This document shows positions 1 to 8,007 of a stretch of 64,000 nt of DNA, one piece after another. The notes beneath the pieces were generated by a model. The model was not told where the DNA came from. It ran no database searches and was given only the letters and a program-made list of their open reading frames with translations. How positions within the stretch are numbered: the first letter of the stretch is position 1; each line of letters starts with the position of its first letter. The stretch comes from Jatrophihabitans telluris (GTDB lineage: Bacteria > Actinomycetota > Actinomycetes > Mycobacteriales > Jatrophihabitantaceae), in NCBI RefSeq assembly GCF_023516435.1, contig NZ_CP097332.1, positions 1,116,001-1,180,000 on the forward strand. Reading direction: 5' to 3'. The position numbers and the translations under genes were made by a program.

Positions 1-1065
1 GGGGGCCGGGTCTCGGGTCGCTACGTGCTCATCCACACCGGCGGCAAGAACTGGATCATGCACCGGATGTCACCACCCGCTCAGGAGGACTACGTGCCCT
101 TGCCCCAGGACATCCCACCGATGCTGGCCACCCTGGCCACCCTGCCGCCGGCCGCGGAGGACGACAGGTGGGCGTATGAGACCAAGTGGGACGGGGTGCG
201 GGCGGTGGTCTACGTCGACGGGGGCCGGGTGCGGGTGATGTCGCGCAACGATCGCGATGTCAGCGTCAGTTACCCGGAGCTGCGCGCGCTCGGGGAAGCG
301 CTGTCGAGCACTCAGGTCGTGCTCGACGGCGAGATCGTGGCCTTCTCCTCAGCCGGCCGACCCAGTTTCTCTCGGCTGCAAAAGCGCATGCACGTGACCA
401 AGGCGGCCGAGGTGAGACGGCTGGTCGAGTCCGATCCGGTGGTCTATCTGATCTTCGACCTGCTCTACCTGGATGGGCATTCCACCGTTGATCTGCCGTA
501 TGAGAAGCGTCGCGAGCTGCTGCAGCAGATGCAGCTGGCCGGCCGGTCCTGGCAGACCCCCGCGCACTTCATCGGCGGCGGTGCCGAGGTGCTGCGGATC
601 AGCCAGGAACACGGCCTGGAGGGCATCGTCGCCAAGCGACTGGACAGCAAGTACCGACCGGGTCGCCGGTCCGCCGACTGGCGCAAGGTCAAGAACGTCC
701 GCGCCCAGGAAGTGGTGATTGTGGGCTGGAAGCCGGGCAAGGGCCGTCGGGAGGACACCGTCGGCGCCCTCATGCTCGCCGTCCCCGGCCCGGACGGCCT
801 GCGGTACGTCGGCAATGTCGGCACCGGATTCACCGACGCGATGCTCGACGATCTGCACACCACCCTCACCCGGCTGAGCCGCAAGTCCTCCCCGCTGGCC
901 GGCACGCTGACCACCGCCGAGGCCAGGGACGCACGGTTCGTCACGCCCAAGCTCGTGGGCGAGGTCAGCTTCGGTGAGTGGACACCCGATGAGCGAATCC
1001 GGCACCCGGTCTGGCGAGGACTACGTCCGGACAAGAACCCTGATCAGGTCGTGCGGGAAAGCTGA
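1..1065 (+). CDS. ligD: ATP-dependent DNA ligase, LigD type (5' end outside window)
   Basis: The reading frame is open from base 1, so the gene starts upstream of the window. The first 23 residues, including 'GRYVLIHTGGKNWIMHRM', match the end of a LigD 3'-phosphoesterase domain. They are followed by an adenylating ligase domain with motif I 'ETKWDGVRA'; the nucleotidyl lysine codon is at 184-186. The end 'RHPVWRGLRPDK' is typical of the LigD OB-fold. The protein would seal DNA ends in Ku-dependent non-homologous end joining. Domain order here is phosphoesterase then ligase. Whether a polymerase domain exists upstream cannot be seen, and no Ku gene is in view. Confidence 0.88.
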   Translation, partial: GGRVSGRYVLIHTGGKNWIMHRMSPPAQEDYVPLPQDIPPMLATLATLPPAAEDDRWAYETKWDGVRAVVYVDGGRVRVMSRNDRDVSVSYPELRALGEALSSTQVVLDGEIVAFSSAGRPSFSRLQKRMHVTKAAEVRRLVESDPVVYLIFDLLYLDGHSTVDLPYEKRRELLQQMQLAGRSWQTPAHFIGGGAEVLRISQEHGLEGIVAKRLDSKYRPGRRSADWRKVKNVRAQEVVIVGWKPGKGRREDTVGALMLAVPGPDGLRYVGNVGTGFTDAMLDDLHTTLTRLSRKSSPLAGTLTTAEARDARFVTPKLVGEVSFGEWTPDERIRHPVWRGLRPDKNPDQVVRES

Positions 1066-1129
1066 AAGCCGCTTGGCCAGCGCGACCGACACAGCGTCTC
1101 GGAGCCAGTGGTCGGGGCAGCGGTCACCG

Positions 1130-1555
1130 TCAGCGGTAGTAGCCCGCGACGGCCGCCCTGGCCTTGTCCGGTAGGAACGGTCCGTCGGTGGCGACGACCG
1201 GCCATCCAGCTCCGGGTTTGAGTTCTGCGAGCTGGTCGTTGGACAACGCGAACACCACGCGGCCCAGACCGGATCGCTCGATGGCTCCCGCGCACATCCG
1301 GCACGGCTCGCAGCTGGTGTAGAGGGTGGTCGTGGCCGCCTTCGGCCCGTCCAGGTTCTGCGCGGCCCAGCGGGCGAGTTTGAGTTCCGGGTGGGCGGTG
1401 ATGTCGTTGTCGGAGGTGACCGTGTTGTGGGCTTCGATCAGCACCCGGCCGTCGGCGTCCACCAGCAGCGATCCGAAGGGCGCGTCCCCGGACGTGCGGC
1501 CGGCCACGGCGAGGCGGATGGCGCGTTCCAGGTAGTGCTCGTCGGTTTCCCGCAT
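1130..1555 (-). CDS. nucleoside deaminase (CDA/TadA-like zinc hydrolase)
   Basis: This is a 141-residue zinc deaminase of the cytidine/guanine deaminase superfamily. It carries the 'AHPE' motif (zinc His plus proton-shuttle Glu) and the 'SCEPCRMC' motif (two zinc Cys). Such proteins deaminate guanine, cytosine or related bases; the substrate cannot be told from the sequence. The ATG at 1555 is preferred because a GGGG stretch lies just upstream. A longer start at 1609 would overlap the divergent VOC gene and has no ribosome-binding site. The gene is divergent from the VOC protein at 1599, with about 40 bases between them. Confidence 0.8.
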   Translation of the reverse strand: MRETDEHYLERAIRLAVAGRTSGDAPFGSLLVDADGRVLIEAHNTVTSDNDITAHPELKLARWAAQNLDGPKAATTTLYTSCEPCRMCAGAIERSGLGRVVFALSNDQLAELKPGAGWPVVATDGPFLPDKARAAVAGYYR

Positions 1556-1598
1556 GGCCCCAGTATGCCCGCCCGCATTGTCGGAGGGGTCCGGCACG

Positions 1599-2045
1599 AT
1601 GGTGGTCATGACAACGCGGTGGACCCTGACCTTCGATTGCGTGAATGCCCCGGCGCTGGCGGCGTTCTGGGCCGAGGCGCTCGGTTATCGACCGGCGCCG
1701 GCTCCCGACGGCTACGCCACCTGGGAACAGTGGCTGACCGCCTTCGAGGTGCCGGAGGACGAGTGGGACGACGGGGCCAATCTCGAAGATCCCGCCGGCC
1801 TCGGTCCGAACCTGTCGTTCCTCAAGGTGCCCGAACCCAAGGTGGTCAAGAACCGCCTGCACCTCGACCTCAGGGTGACCGGGGGTCGCAACGAGCCGGC
1901 TGAGCAGCGGCGAACGGCCATCCTGGCCAAGGCGGAGTACCTGGTCTCGCTCGGGGCGGTCCAGCTCGCCGAACACCGTTTCGGCGAGGTGCTCGACCAC
2001 CTCGTGATGGCCGACCCCGAGGGCAACGAGTTCTGCATCGTCTGA
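1599..2045 (+). CDS. VOC (glyoxalase/bleomycin-resistance-like) family protein
   Basis: A protein of about 148 residues with one vicinal-oxygen-chelate-like fold. It opens with 'WTLTFDCVNAPALAAFWAEALGY' split over the first beta-alpha unit and ends 'MADPEGNEFCIV', the usual C-terminal strand of this family. Members are metal-dependent isomerases, dioxygenases or binding proteins, so the substrate is unknown. The start is set by GGAGG at 1583-1587, 11 bases before the ATG at 1599; an internal ATG at 1608 is the alternative. The stop touches the first unit of the 32-bp repeat array. Confidence 0.75.
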   Translation: MVVMTTRWTLTFDCVNAPALAAFWAEALGYRPAPAPDGYATWEQWLTAFEVPEDEWDDGANLEDPAGLGPNLSFLKVPEPKVVKNRLHLDLRVTGGRNEPAEQRRTAILAKAEYLVSLGAVQLAEHRFGEVLDHLVMADPEGNEFCIV

Positions 2046-2172
2046 CCCGTTGAGGTTGCCCTCGTTGCGCCCGCCGGCCCGTTGAGGTTGCCCTTGTTGC
2101 GCCCGCCGGCCCGTTGAGGTTGCCCTTGTTGCGCCCCCGGCCCGTTGAGGTCGCCCTCGTTGCTCAGTCCGG
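2046..2172. repeat. 32-bp tandem repeat array, four units
   Basis: Units start at 2046, 2078, 2110 and 2141; the third is 31 bp. The core reads GTTGAGGTTGCCCTCGTTG on the plus strand. The last unit runs into the 3' end of dinB and includes its stop codon (2164-2166), so the array looks like tandem duplication of the gene's tail. The same core and period recur at 24883-25037 in the opposite orientation. There are no unique spacers between units, so this is not CRISPR. Confidence 0.92.
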
Positions 2173-3387
2173 CAGTAGCGGGACACTCGGACCGGCGTCA
2201 CGGCCGAGCAGGACACCGCGGGTCAGCGACAAGGTGCCGTAGCGGTCGCGAACCCGATCGACGGCGACGTCGAGATCGTGAGAGTCCCGCCGGGTAAAGG
2301 GGAGTTCGAGCTGGACGGCCTCGGCGTCGTCGAGGTTGGCCAGCGTCACACCGACCAGGGTCAGGCCGCGTTCGCCGATCAACGGAGCGCACGAGCGCAA
2401 CAGCGACCGCAGGGCCGAGAGCACGGTCGCGGTGTCGTCGGTGGCCGCGGGCAAGGTGTGCGAGCGCGTGATGCGAGCGAAGTCGCCGAAGCGCAGCCGG
2501 AGCACGACGGTGCGGCACAGCCGTCCCGCGGTTCTCAGCCGGCGACACACCCGCTCGACGAGCCCGATGAGCCGTGCCTGGAGTTCGTCCGGGCGTAGGC
2601 CACGCTGTCCGAGCGCGCTCTGGGCCCCGATGGAGCGGCGACGGCGACCGGTCACGACGGGCCGGGGATCGCGGTTGTGCGCCAGAGCGTGCAGGTGCCG
2701 ACCCGACGCCGGACCCAACATCGCGACCAGGGACTTCTCCTCCAGAGCCGCGACCTCGGCCACGGTGTGGATGCCGCGCTCGTGCAACTTGTCGGCGGTC
2801 TTCTGGCCGACCCCCCAGAGTTTCTGCACCGGCAGCGGATGGAGGAAGGCGAGTTCGTCGGCGGTACGCACCACCAGCAGACCGTCCGGCTTGGCCACGC
2901 CGCTGGCGACCTTGGCCAGGAACTTCGTCCGGGCCACGCCGACGGTGATGGCCAGCCCGACCCGTTCCAGCACCGCCCCGCGAAGCCGGACGGCGATGTC
3001 GTGGGGTGAGCCGGCGATGGTGGCCAGCCCCCGGACGTCCAGGAACGCCTCGTCGATGGACAACGCCTCCACCAGCGGGGTGGTGTCGTCGAAGACCGCG
3101 AAGACGGCCTTGCTCGCGGCGGAGTAGGCCGACATGCGGGGCGGCACGACAACCGCCTCTGGGCACAGCGCACGAGCCCGCCGGCCGCCCATCGCGGTGC
3201 GGACGCCGAAGGCGCGAGCTTCGTAGCTGGCCGCGAGCACCACGCCGGCTCCGACGATCACCGGACGGCCACGCAGCCAGGGGTGGTCCCGCTGCTCGAC
3301 CGAGGCGTAGAAGGCGTCCAGATCGGCGTGCAGGATGCCGGGATCAGCGGTGTGCGAGGACTCGGCCACGTGGCAATATTCGCACAT
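2164..3387 (-). CDS. dinB: DNA polymerase IV (Y-family translesion polymerase)
   Basis: A 407-residue DinB homologue, which copies past damaged bases with low fidelity. The N-terminal metal site is in 'ILHADLDAFYASVEQ' and the catalytic acidic pair is in 'SIDEAFLDV'. The helix-hairpin-helix thumb ('LWGVGQKTADKL') and little-finger region follow. The ATG at 3387 has no good ribosome-binding site and overlaps a LexA-box-like sequence, so the in-frame GTG six codons downstream may be the real start. The 3' end is embedded in the 32-bp repeat array. Confidence 0.93.
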   Translation of the reverse strand: MCEYCHVAESSHTADPGILHADLDAFYASVEQRDHPWLRGRPVIVGAGVVLAASYEARAFGVRTAMGGRRARALCPEAVVVPPRMSAYSAASKAVFAVFDDTTPLVEALSIDEAFLDVRGLATIAGSPHDIAVRLRGAVLERVGLAITVGVARTKFLAKVASGVAKPDGLLVVRTADELAFLHPLPVQKLWGVGQKTADKLHERGIHTVAEVAALEEKSLVAMLGPASGRHLHALAHNRDPRPVVTGRRRRSIGAQSALGQRGLRPDELQARLIGLVERVCRRLRTAGRLCRTVVLRLRFGDFARITRSHTLPAATDDTATVLSALRSLLRSCAPLIGERGLTLVGVTLANLDDAEAVQLELPFTRRDSHDLDVAVDRVRDRYGTLSLTRGVLLGRDAGPSVPLLPD

Positions 3388-3395
3388 GTGTTCTA
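3380..3395 (-). promoter_or_regulatory. SOS (LexA) box-like sequence at the dinB start
   Basis: On the minus strand the sequence TAGAAC-ACAT-GTGCGA matches 10 of 12 fixed positions of the actinobacterial LexA consensus TCGAAC-N4-GTTCGA. It overlaps the annotated dinB ATG. If functional it would place dinB under DNA-damage control. Two mismatches and the overlap with coding sequence keep confidence low. Confidence 0.35.
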
Positions 3396-3431
3396 TTCAA
3401 GCCAGCAGTCCCGGGACGGCTGTTCCTCGGC

Positions 3432-4490
3432 TCAACAGCGTTCGAGCGCTCCGGTGTCCGGCACGGTCAGGCTGACCTCGGCGCGCATCGCGCGGTTGCG
3501 TCCGGCGTGCTTGGCGCGATACAGCGCCAGGTCCGCCGCGGCCAGCGTCTCGACGCCGGAGTCACCGGGGCGGTAGGCGCGATAGCCGGCGGAGAAGGTT
3601 GTGGTGGACCCGGTAGTGCGCCAGCGACGGGCGAGGCGGCCCAACACCTCGGCCGCCTCCTCCTCGTCGGTGTCCGACAGGATCAGGACGAACTCCTCGC
3701 CGCCGTAGCGTCCGGCGTAGTCGTCGCCGCGCAGACAGCCGTTGAGCACCGCTCCGAAGTCGCGCAGCACCCGGTCGCCCGCGGCGTGGCCGAGGGTGTC
3801 GTTGACCTGCTTGAAGTGGTCGAGGTCGCAGACGACCACCGTGTCGCCGGTCGTGAGCCGTGTGAGCCGGTCGTCCAGGTCGCGCCGCGTTCCGACCCCG
3901 GTCAGGGCGTCGACGAGCGCGGCTCGCTGCAACAGCGCCGTCGCTTCCCGCTGCCGCAACATGAGAAAGCCCAGGACGTAAGCCAGGCCGACCCAGACAG
4001 CGCACCCGATCACCAGGCGTACGGCGACCGAGGAGTTCCACACGCCGATCGCGAACAGATAGGCGGGCACGCCCAGCACCAGTAGCGGCGGCGCGGAATG
4101 CAGCGGTTCGTAGAGGCCCACGTAGGCGAAGCAGAAGACGAACAGGCTCAGGTAGCTCGAGGCCACGGGGCCTTCGCTGAAGGCTCCGAGCGAACCCACG
4201 GCAGCCATGACCGTGATCGGGAAGCACAGCGTGCACCGGGCCGGCAGCCGCGACCAGGGCAGCGCGAAACTCAGTAGCAGAACCGTGATCACGGCGAGCG
4301 AGACGCCGAAGATGGCCTTCCAGTCCTCAGCGGACGGACCCAGGGCAGGAACGGTGACGAGCACGACGGTGCCGCTCATGAGCAGCAGGGCTCGCCCGGC
4401 GGACACGGGTGAGGAGTCCAGCCGCAAGCGCAGCAGCGCGTCCCGCCAGTGGTGGGCGAGTGCGCGGATCGGCCGGAACGGCTCGGTCAT
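3432..4490 (-). CDS. membrane-bound diguanylate cyclase (GGDEF)
   Basis: A 352-residue protein that should make cyclic di-GMP from two GTP. About six hydrophobic segments occupy residues 33-178, followed by a GGDEF domain. 'DLDHF' at 222-226 holds a metal-binding Asp, and the signature is GGEEF at 263-267. An RxxD product-inhibition site (RGDD, 254-257) lies five residues upstream, so feedback control is likely retained. The ATG at 4490 is chosen because AGGGAGGT sits 8 bases before it. The reading frame stays open upstream, but that part is low-quality coding. The HAD gene is divergent. Partners acting on the same signal include the EAL protein at 35654. Confidence 0.9.
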   Translation of the reverse strand: MTEPFRPIRALAHHWRDALLRLRLDSSPVSAGRALLLMSGTVVLVTVPALGPSAEDWKAIFGVSLAVITVLLLSFALPWSRLPARCTLCFPITVMAAVGSLGAFSEGPVASSYLSLFVFCFAYVGLYEPLHSAPPLLVLGVPAYLFAIGVWNSSVAVRLVIGCAVWVGLAYVLGFLMLRQREATALLQRAALVDALTGVGTRRDLDDRLTRLTTGDTVVVCDLDHFKQVNDTLGHAAGDRVLRDFGAVLNGCLRGDDYAGRYGGEEFVLILSDTDEEEAAEVLGRLARRWRTTGSTTTFSAGYRAYRPGDSGVETLAAADLALYRAKHAGRNRAMRAEVSLTVPDTGALERC

Positions 4491-4716
4491 CTGTCGGGAC
4501 CTCCCTGTTCGAGCCGACCCCATTCCATCGGCACAAAAGCCCCAGAGCTGAGAGCATCGAGTGCTCCGGCCGGGAACGTCAGCCCGGCGGCACGGTGCTG
4601 AAAGCGATCTCGCGGCGCCGTCCCGATGATCTTGGGGCGCTGCCACCCCGCCACGGGCGGTCCACGGCGGACGGCTACGGTGGGCCATCCGGACGACGAG
4701 CCGAAGGAGCCGGTCA

Positions 4717-5367
4717 GTGGTGGTGCATGTTCCCGCTCGCGCGATCCTCTTCGACTGCGACGGCGTGCTGGTCGATTCCAAGGACAGCGGCAACCGATCG
4801 TGGACGACGTGGGCCGAGCGCTACGGGCTCGACCCGGCCACGGTGCTTGACGGGGTGCACGGCCGCCGGTCGCGCGAGACCGTGGCGAAGTTCCTGGCCG
4901 AGACGGATCGGCCGACCGCGCTGGAAGCGATCGACCGCCTTGAGATCGCCGACGCCGTCGGGACGCGCCCGATCGCAGGCGCACGCGAACTGCTGATCCA
5001 GCTGCCCCGCAACTGGGCTGTGGTCACGTCGGCGACCGATCCGCTCCTGCGGGCGCGGGTGGGCGCGGCCGGGCTACCGCGCCCGCTCGTGGTGGTCACC
5101 GCCGAGGACGTCAGCGTCGGCAAGCCGGACCCGCAGGGATATCTGCTCGCCGCGCGTCGGCTCGGTGTAGCGGCGTCCGAGTGTGTGGTCCTCGAGGACA
5201 GCCTGACCGGCATCAAGGCCGGGCGCGCTGCCGGTGTTCGTTACGTCCTGGGCGTGGGGGCCGAGGCCCTCGACTCCGACGCCGACGCGGTCGTCACGGA
5301 CCTGGCCGGACTCAGCTGGGACGGCAGCGGGCTGGTCATTGCGGATTCGGCGCTGCTGCGCGGCTGA
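4717..5367 (+). CDS. HAD-superfamily sugar-phosphatase / beta-phosphoglucomutase-like hydrolase
   Basis: A 216-residue HAD hydrolase of the beta-PGM subfamily. Motif I 'FDCDGVLVDS' supplies the Asp nucleophile (D13) and acid/base (D15). 'GKPDPQGYL' carries the motif III Lys, and 'LEDSLTGIKAGRAAG' is motif IV. It probably dephosphorylates or isomerises a small sugar phosphate; the exact substrate cannot be read. The start is the first of three consecutive GTG codons, 7 bases after AAGGAG (4704-4709). Confidence 0.85.
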   Translation: MVVHVPARAILFDCDGVLVDSKDSGNRSWTTWAERYGLDPATVLDGVHGRRSRETVAKFLAETDRPTALEAIDRLEIADAVGTRPIAGARELLIQLPRNWAVVTSATDPLLRARVGAAGLPRPLVVVTAEDVSVGKPDPQGYLLAARRLGVAASECVVLEDSLTGIKAGRAAGVRYVLGVGAEALDSDADAVVTDLAGLSWDGSGLVIADSALLRG

Positions 5368-5379
5368 GGCCGGGTGGGT

Positions 5380-5751
5380 TCAGCGGTCCTGCAGCACCGA
5401 GAGGATGTTGCCGGACGGGTCACTGAACCAGGCGATGAGCGGGCCGCCCTCGCGCATGATTCCCTTTTCGTCCTGGGGCATTCCGGGATAGCGGGCGATG
5501 CTGACGCCGCTGTCCACGAGGCTGTCGACGGCCTTGTCGATGTCCTCGACCGGAAAATTCAGGATGGTGAAGGACGCGGGCTGGTGGTTGGGCTTCGGGT
5601 AGGCCAGCACCGTCGCGCCGGTGCCGAGGTGAATCAGCAGCATGCCGTTCTCCTCGCTGACCTGCAGGCCGAGGACCTCGGCGTAGAAGTGTTTGGCTGC
5701 CGCGATGTCGGCAACCGAGAAGCCACTGAAGGCGGGACTGGTAGACAGCAT
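5380..5751 (-). CDS. VOC family (glyoxalase-like) protein
   Basis: A 123-residue single VOC domain. It begins '[22 protein letters not shown]' in outline and ends '[15 protein letters not shown]', the canonical last strand with a possible metal-binding Glu region lost. The ATG at 5751 is preceded by GGGAGA. It is convergent with the HAD gene, 12 bases apart. Function within the superfamily is not predictable. Confidence 0.8.
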   Translation of the reverse strand: MLSTSPAFSGFSVADIAAAKHFYAEVLGLQVSEENGMLLIHLGTGATVLAYPKPNHQPASFTILNFPVEDIDKAVDSLVDSGVSIARYPGMPQDEKGIMREGGPLIAWFSDPSGNILSVLQDR

Positions 5752-5871
5752 GGGGTCTCCCTTTTCGAGTCGGTGACAGGGTAGACCGGCGCGCGACGCC
5801 GAAGTCATCGCCGTCCGGCGACGTTCGTGAGTCGGAGCGGGCGGCGGGAGGAGTCGCGCCGGGAAGCCCCG

Positions 5872-7473
5872 TCAGCCGCGATAGATACGGCTCAGAGCGG
5901 TATCGGTGATGCGACGTCCGACCCCGCCGAGCGTGCCGTTACGCCGCAGGGCCGCGCGGGCCGCGTTCGCGCCGCACGCGCCATGGACGCCACCGCCAGG
6001 GTGCGCGGAGGAACCGGCCAGGTAAAGCCGGTCGATCGGCGTGGCCGAGCCGCCCAGTCCGGGCACAGGGCGGAAGACCAGCTGCTGGTGCAGTTGCGCC
6101 GTTCCGCCGTTGACCGCTCCGCCGACGAGGGCCGGATTGGCCTCCTGAAGCGCGGCCGGCGACTGGACGTGCCGGGCGAGCACCGACTCGCCGAAGCCCG
6201 GAGCGTGGTGTTCGAGCGTCGACTCCACCCGGGCGACGTGGTCGGCCACCAGCTCGTCGGTGACCGGCACCCGGCGCGGCAGGTGGGTGTAGGCCCAGGC
6301 CGACTCGGTGCCGGCGGGCGATCGGCTCGCATCGGCGGTGGTCATCTGGCCGAAGAGCAGGAACGGCCGTTGCGGGACGCGGCCCGTGGCCAGGTCCGCG
6401 GCGTAGTCGGTCAACCCGTCCAGGTCGACCCCGAGGTGGACGGTTCCGGCCCCGCGGGCACCCTCGGCGGTCCAGTTCAGCTTGTGGGACAAGGCCCAAT
6501 CGATCTTCAGCGTCGGCGGGTCCCATTCGAAACGGTCGAGGTCGGCCCGCATTCGCGCCGGCAGTACCGACTCGTCCAACAGGTTGCGGTACAGGATCGG
6601 TGCGGGCACGTCGGCCAGCACCGCACGCCGGGCCCGAATCCGCTCGCCCCCGGCCAGCCGGACACCGCTCACGGCTCCGCTGGCGTCCAGTTCCAGTTGC
6701 TCCACCGGCGATTGCCGGCGCACCGTCCCGCCGGACTTGCGCAGCCGGGAGTCCAGGGCCTCGCCGAGCCGGCCGGCCCCGCCGACCGGCACCGGGAATC
6801 CGACGGTCTGCCCGAGCATGCACAACAGCCAGCCGTACAAGGCACTTCCGGCCCCGTCCGGACCGAGGTCGGCGTGCAGGGCGTTGCCGGCCAGCAGCAT
6901 GCCGCCGCCGCTACCGGTGAAGGTTTCCTCGCCCATTCGCCGGACCGGTTGCGCCGCCATCCGCGCCAGTCGCAGGGCATCGGCGGTGCCGAGGGTTCGC
7001 AGCAGCCGGGTGACCGGTCCGATCGCGGGCAGCGGGTTGAACAACGCCGCGAGCAGCGGGTCGAGGATTTGGGTGAACTGCTCGGTCAGGCGCGTCCAGG
7101 CCGCTCCGTCGCCGGTCCCGAAGGTTTCCAACCCGGCGGCGGTTGTCGCGAGATCACGGGAAAGCACGGCGCAACGATCGTCGGGAAAGACATGGGCCAA
7201 CACCGCCGGCGCGTGCGTCCAGGTCAGACCGTGGCGGTCGAGTTCGAGCGCCCGGAGCACCGGTGAGGCGCCGGCCAACGGGTAGAAAGCACTGAACAGA
7301 TCGGTGACGAACCCCGGCGCGGTCACCTCTGCCGATCGCACCGCTCCGCCTATGTGGTCGGTGGCCTCGCATACGAGGACGTCCCAGCCGGCGTCGGCCA
7401 GCAGGTTCGCGGCGACCAGGCCGTTGTGGCCGGCGCCGATCACCACCGCGTCGACCGTCTCGGCCGGGCTCAT
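5872..7473 (-). CDS. FAD-dependent phytoene desaturase-like oxidoreductase
   Basis: A 533-residue flavoprotein of the CrtI/amine-oxidase-like family. An N-terminal dinucleotide-binding motif 'VVIGAGHNG' at 10-18 is followed by 'GGAVRSAEV', and the C-terminal FAD motif is 'LYLAGSSAHPGGGVHGACG'. Homologues are called phytoene dehydrogenase-like, but most actinobacterial members are not in carotenoid clusters and none is here. Its start overlaps the stop of the SRPBCC gene by 4 bases (ATGA), so the two are co-translated. This suggests a shared lipophilic substrate, which is inference. Confidence 0.85.
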   Translation of the reverse strand: MSPAETVDAVVIGAGHNGLVAANLLADAGWDVLVCEATDHIGGAVRSAEVTAPGFVTDLFSAFYPLAGASPVLRALELDRHGLTWTHAPAVLAHVFPDDRCAVLSRDLATTAAGLETFGTGDGAAWTRLTEQFTQILDPLLAALFNPLPAIGPVTRLLRTLGTADALRLARMAAQPVRRMGEETFTGSGGGMLLAGNALHADLGPDGAGSALYGWLLCMLGQTVGFPVPVGGAGRLGEALDSRLRKSGGTVRRQSPVEQLELDASGAVSGVRLAGGERIRARRAVLADVPAPILYRNLLDESVLPARMRADLDRFEWDPPTLKIDWALSHKLNWTAEGARGAGTVHLGVDLDGLTDYAADLATGRVPQRPFLLFGQMTTADASRSPAGTESAWAYTHLPRRVPVTDELVADHVARVESTLEHHAPGFGESVLARHVQSPAALQEANPALVGGAVNGGTAQLHQQLVFRPVPGLGGSATPIDRLYLAGSSAHPGGGVHGACGANAARAALRRNGTLGGVGRRITDTALSRIYRG

Positions 7474-7934
7474 TCGGGAATCGGTCGATGCTCGACCCGG
7501 TCGGCCAACCGGCTCAGCGTCTCGGTGTTGCGCGCCTTGAGCATCCAGCGCAGGGCAGGATTGTCCAGCCACCGACCCGGTCCGGCCGAGGGTGCCTCCC
7601 GCAGGCTCACCAGGCACTGGCCGTCCTGCTCGGTCAGCACGATCTCGACGGTCGCCTCGCCGAGCGGCCAGCCCTTGGCCCGCAGCAGCAGGCGCCGGTC
7701 CGCTTCGCTCTCGAGCACCTCGGTGGTGTCGCTGATGGCCGCGGGCCAGCTGCCGACCTGATGGTGGATCCGGCTGCCGACGTCGGGCCATTCGGCGTCG
7801 ACATCGCGGATGTGGGTGGCGCCGACGACCCAGCCGACGTAGGCCCAGCCATCGCTGAGTTCGGCGAACACCCGGTGTGGGGTGGCCTTCACCGTTCGGC
7901 TCACTTCGGACATGTTCGTGCGATCAACGCTCAC
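7470..7934 (-). CDS. SRPBCC (START/Bet v1-like) polyketide cyclase-type protein
   Basis: A 154-residue helix-grip protein with a hydrophobic ligand pocket. The N-terminal strand 'VSRTVKATPHRVFAELSDG' and the long C-terminal helix fit the family. The GTG at 7934 is supported by TGGAG about 6 bases upstream; an internal ATG lies at 7913. It is first in a two-gene operon with the FAD oxidoreductase through a 4-base overlap, so it may bind or present that enzyme's substrate. Confidence 0.78.
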   Translation of the reverse strand: MSVDRTNMSEVSRTVKATPHRVFAELSDGWAYVGWVVGATHIRDVDAEWPDVGSRIHHQVGSWPAAISDTTEVLESEADRRLLLRAKGWPLGEATVEIVLTEQDGQCLVSLREAPSAGPGRWLDNPALRWMLKARNTETLSRLADRVEHRPIPE

Positions 7935-8007
7935 GCAGACTCCAGAGTCAGGCGTCGAAAGGCTGTAGCTGAGCCTGTTGCTCACCCTAGCTGTTGTCCG
8001 GGTGCGG

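Noticed and set aside
2046-2172. CRISPR-like appearance of the 32-bp arrays (also 24870-25037)
   Set aside because: Units are head-to-tail with no unique spacers, and no cas genes are present.
5872-7473. Naming the FAD oxidoreductase as a carotenoid phytoene desaturase
   Set aside because: No crtB, crtE or other carotenoid gene is nearby, and many homologues have other or unknown roles.
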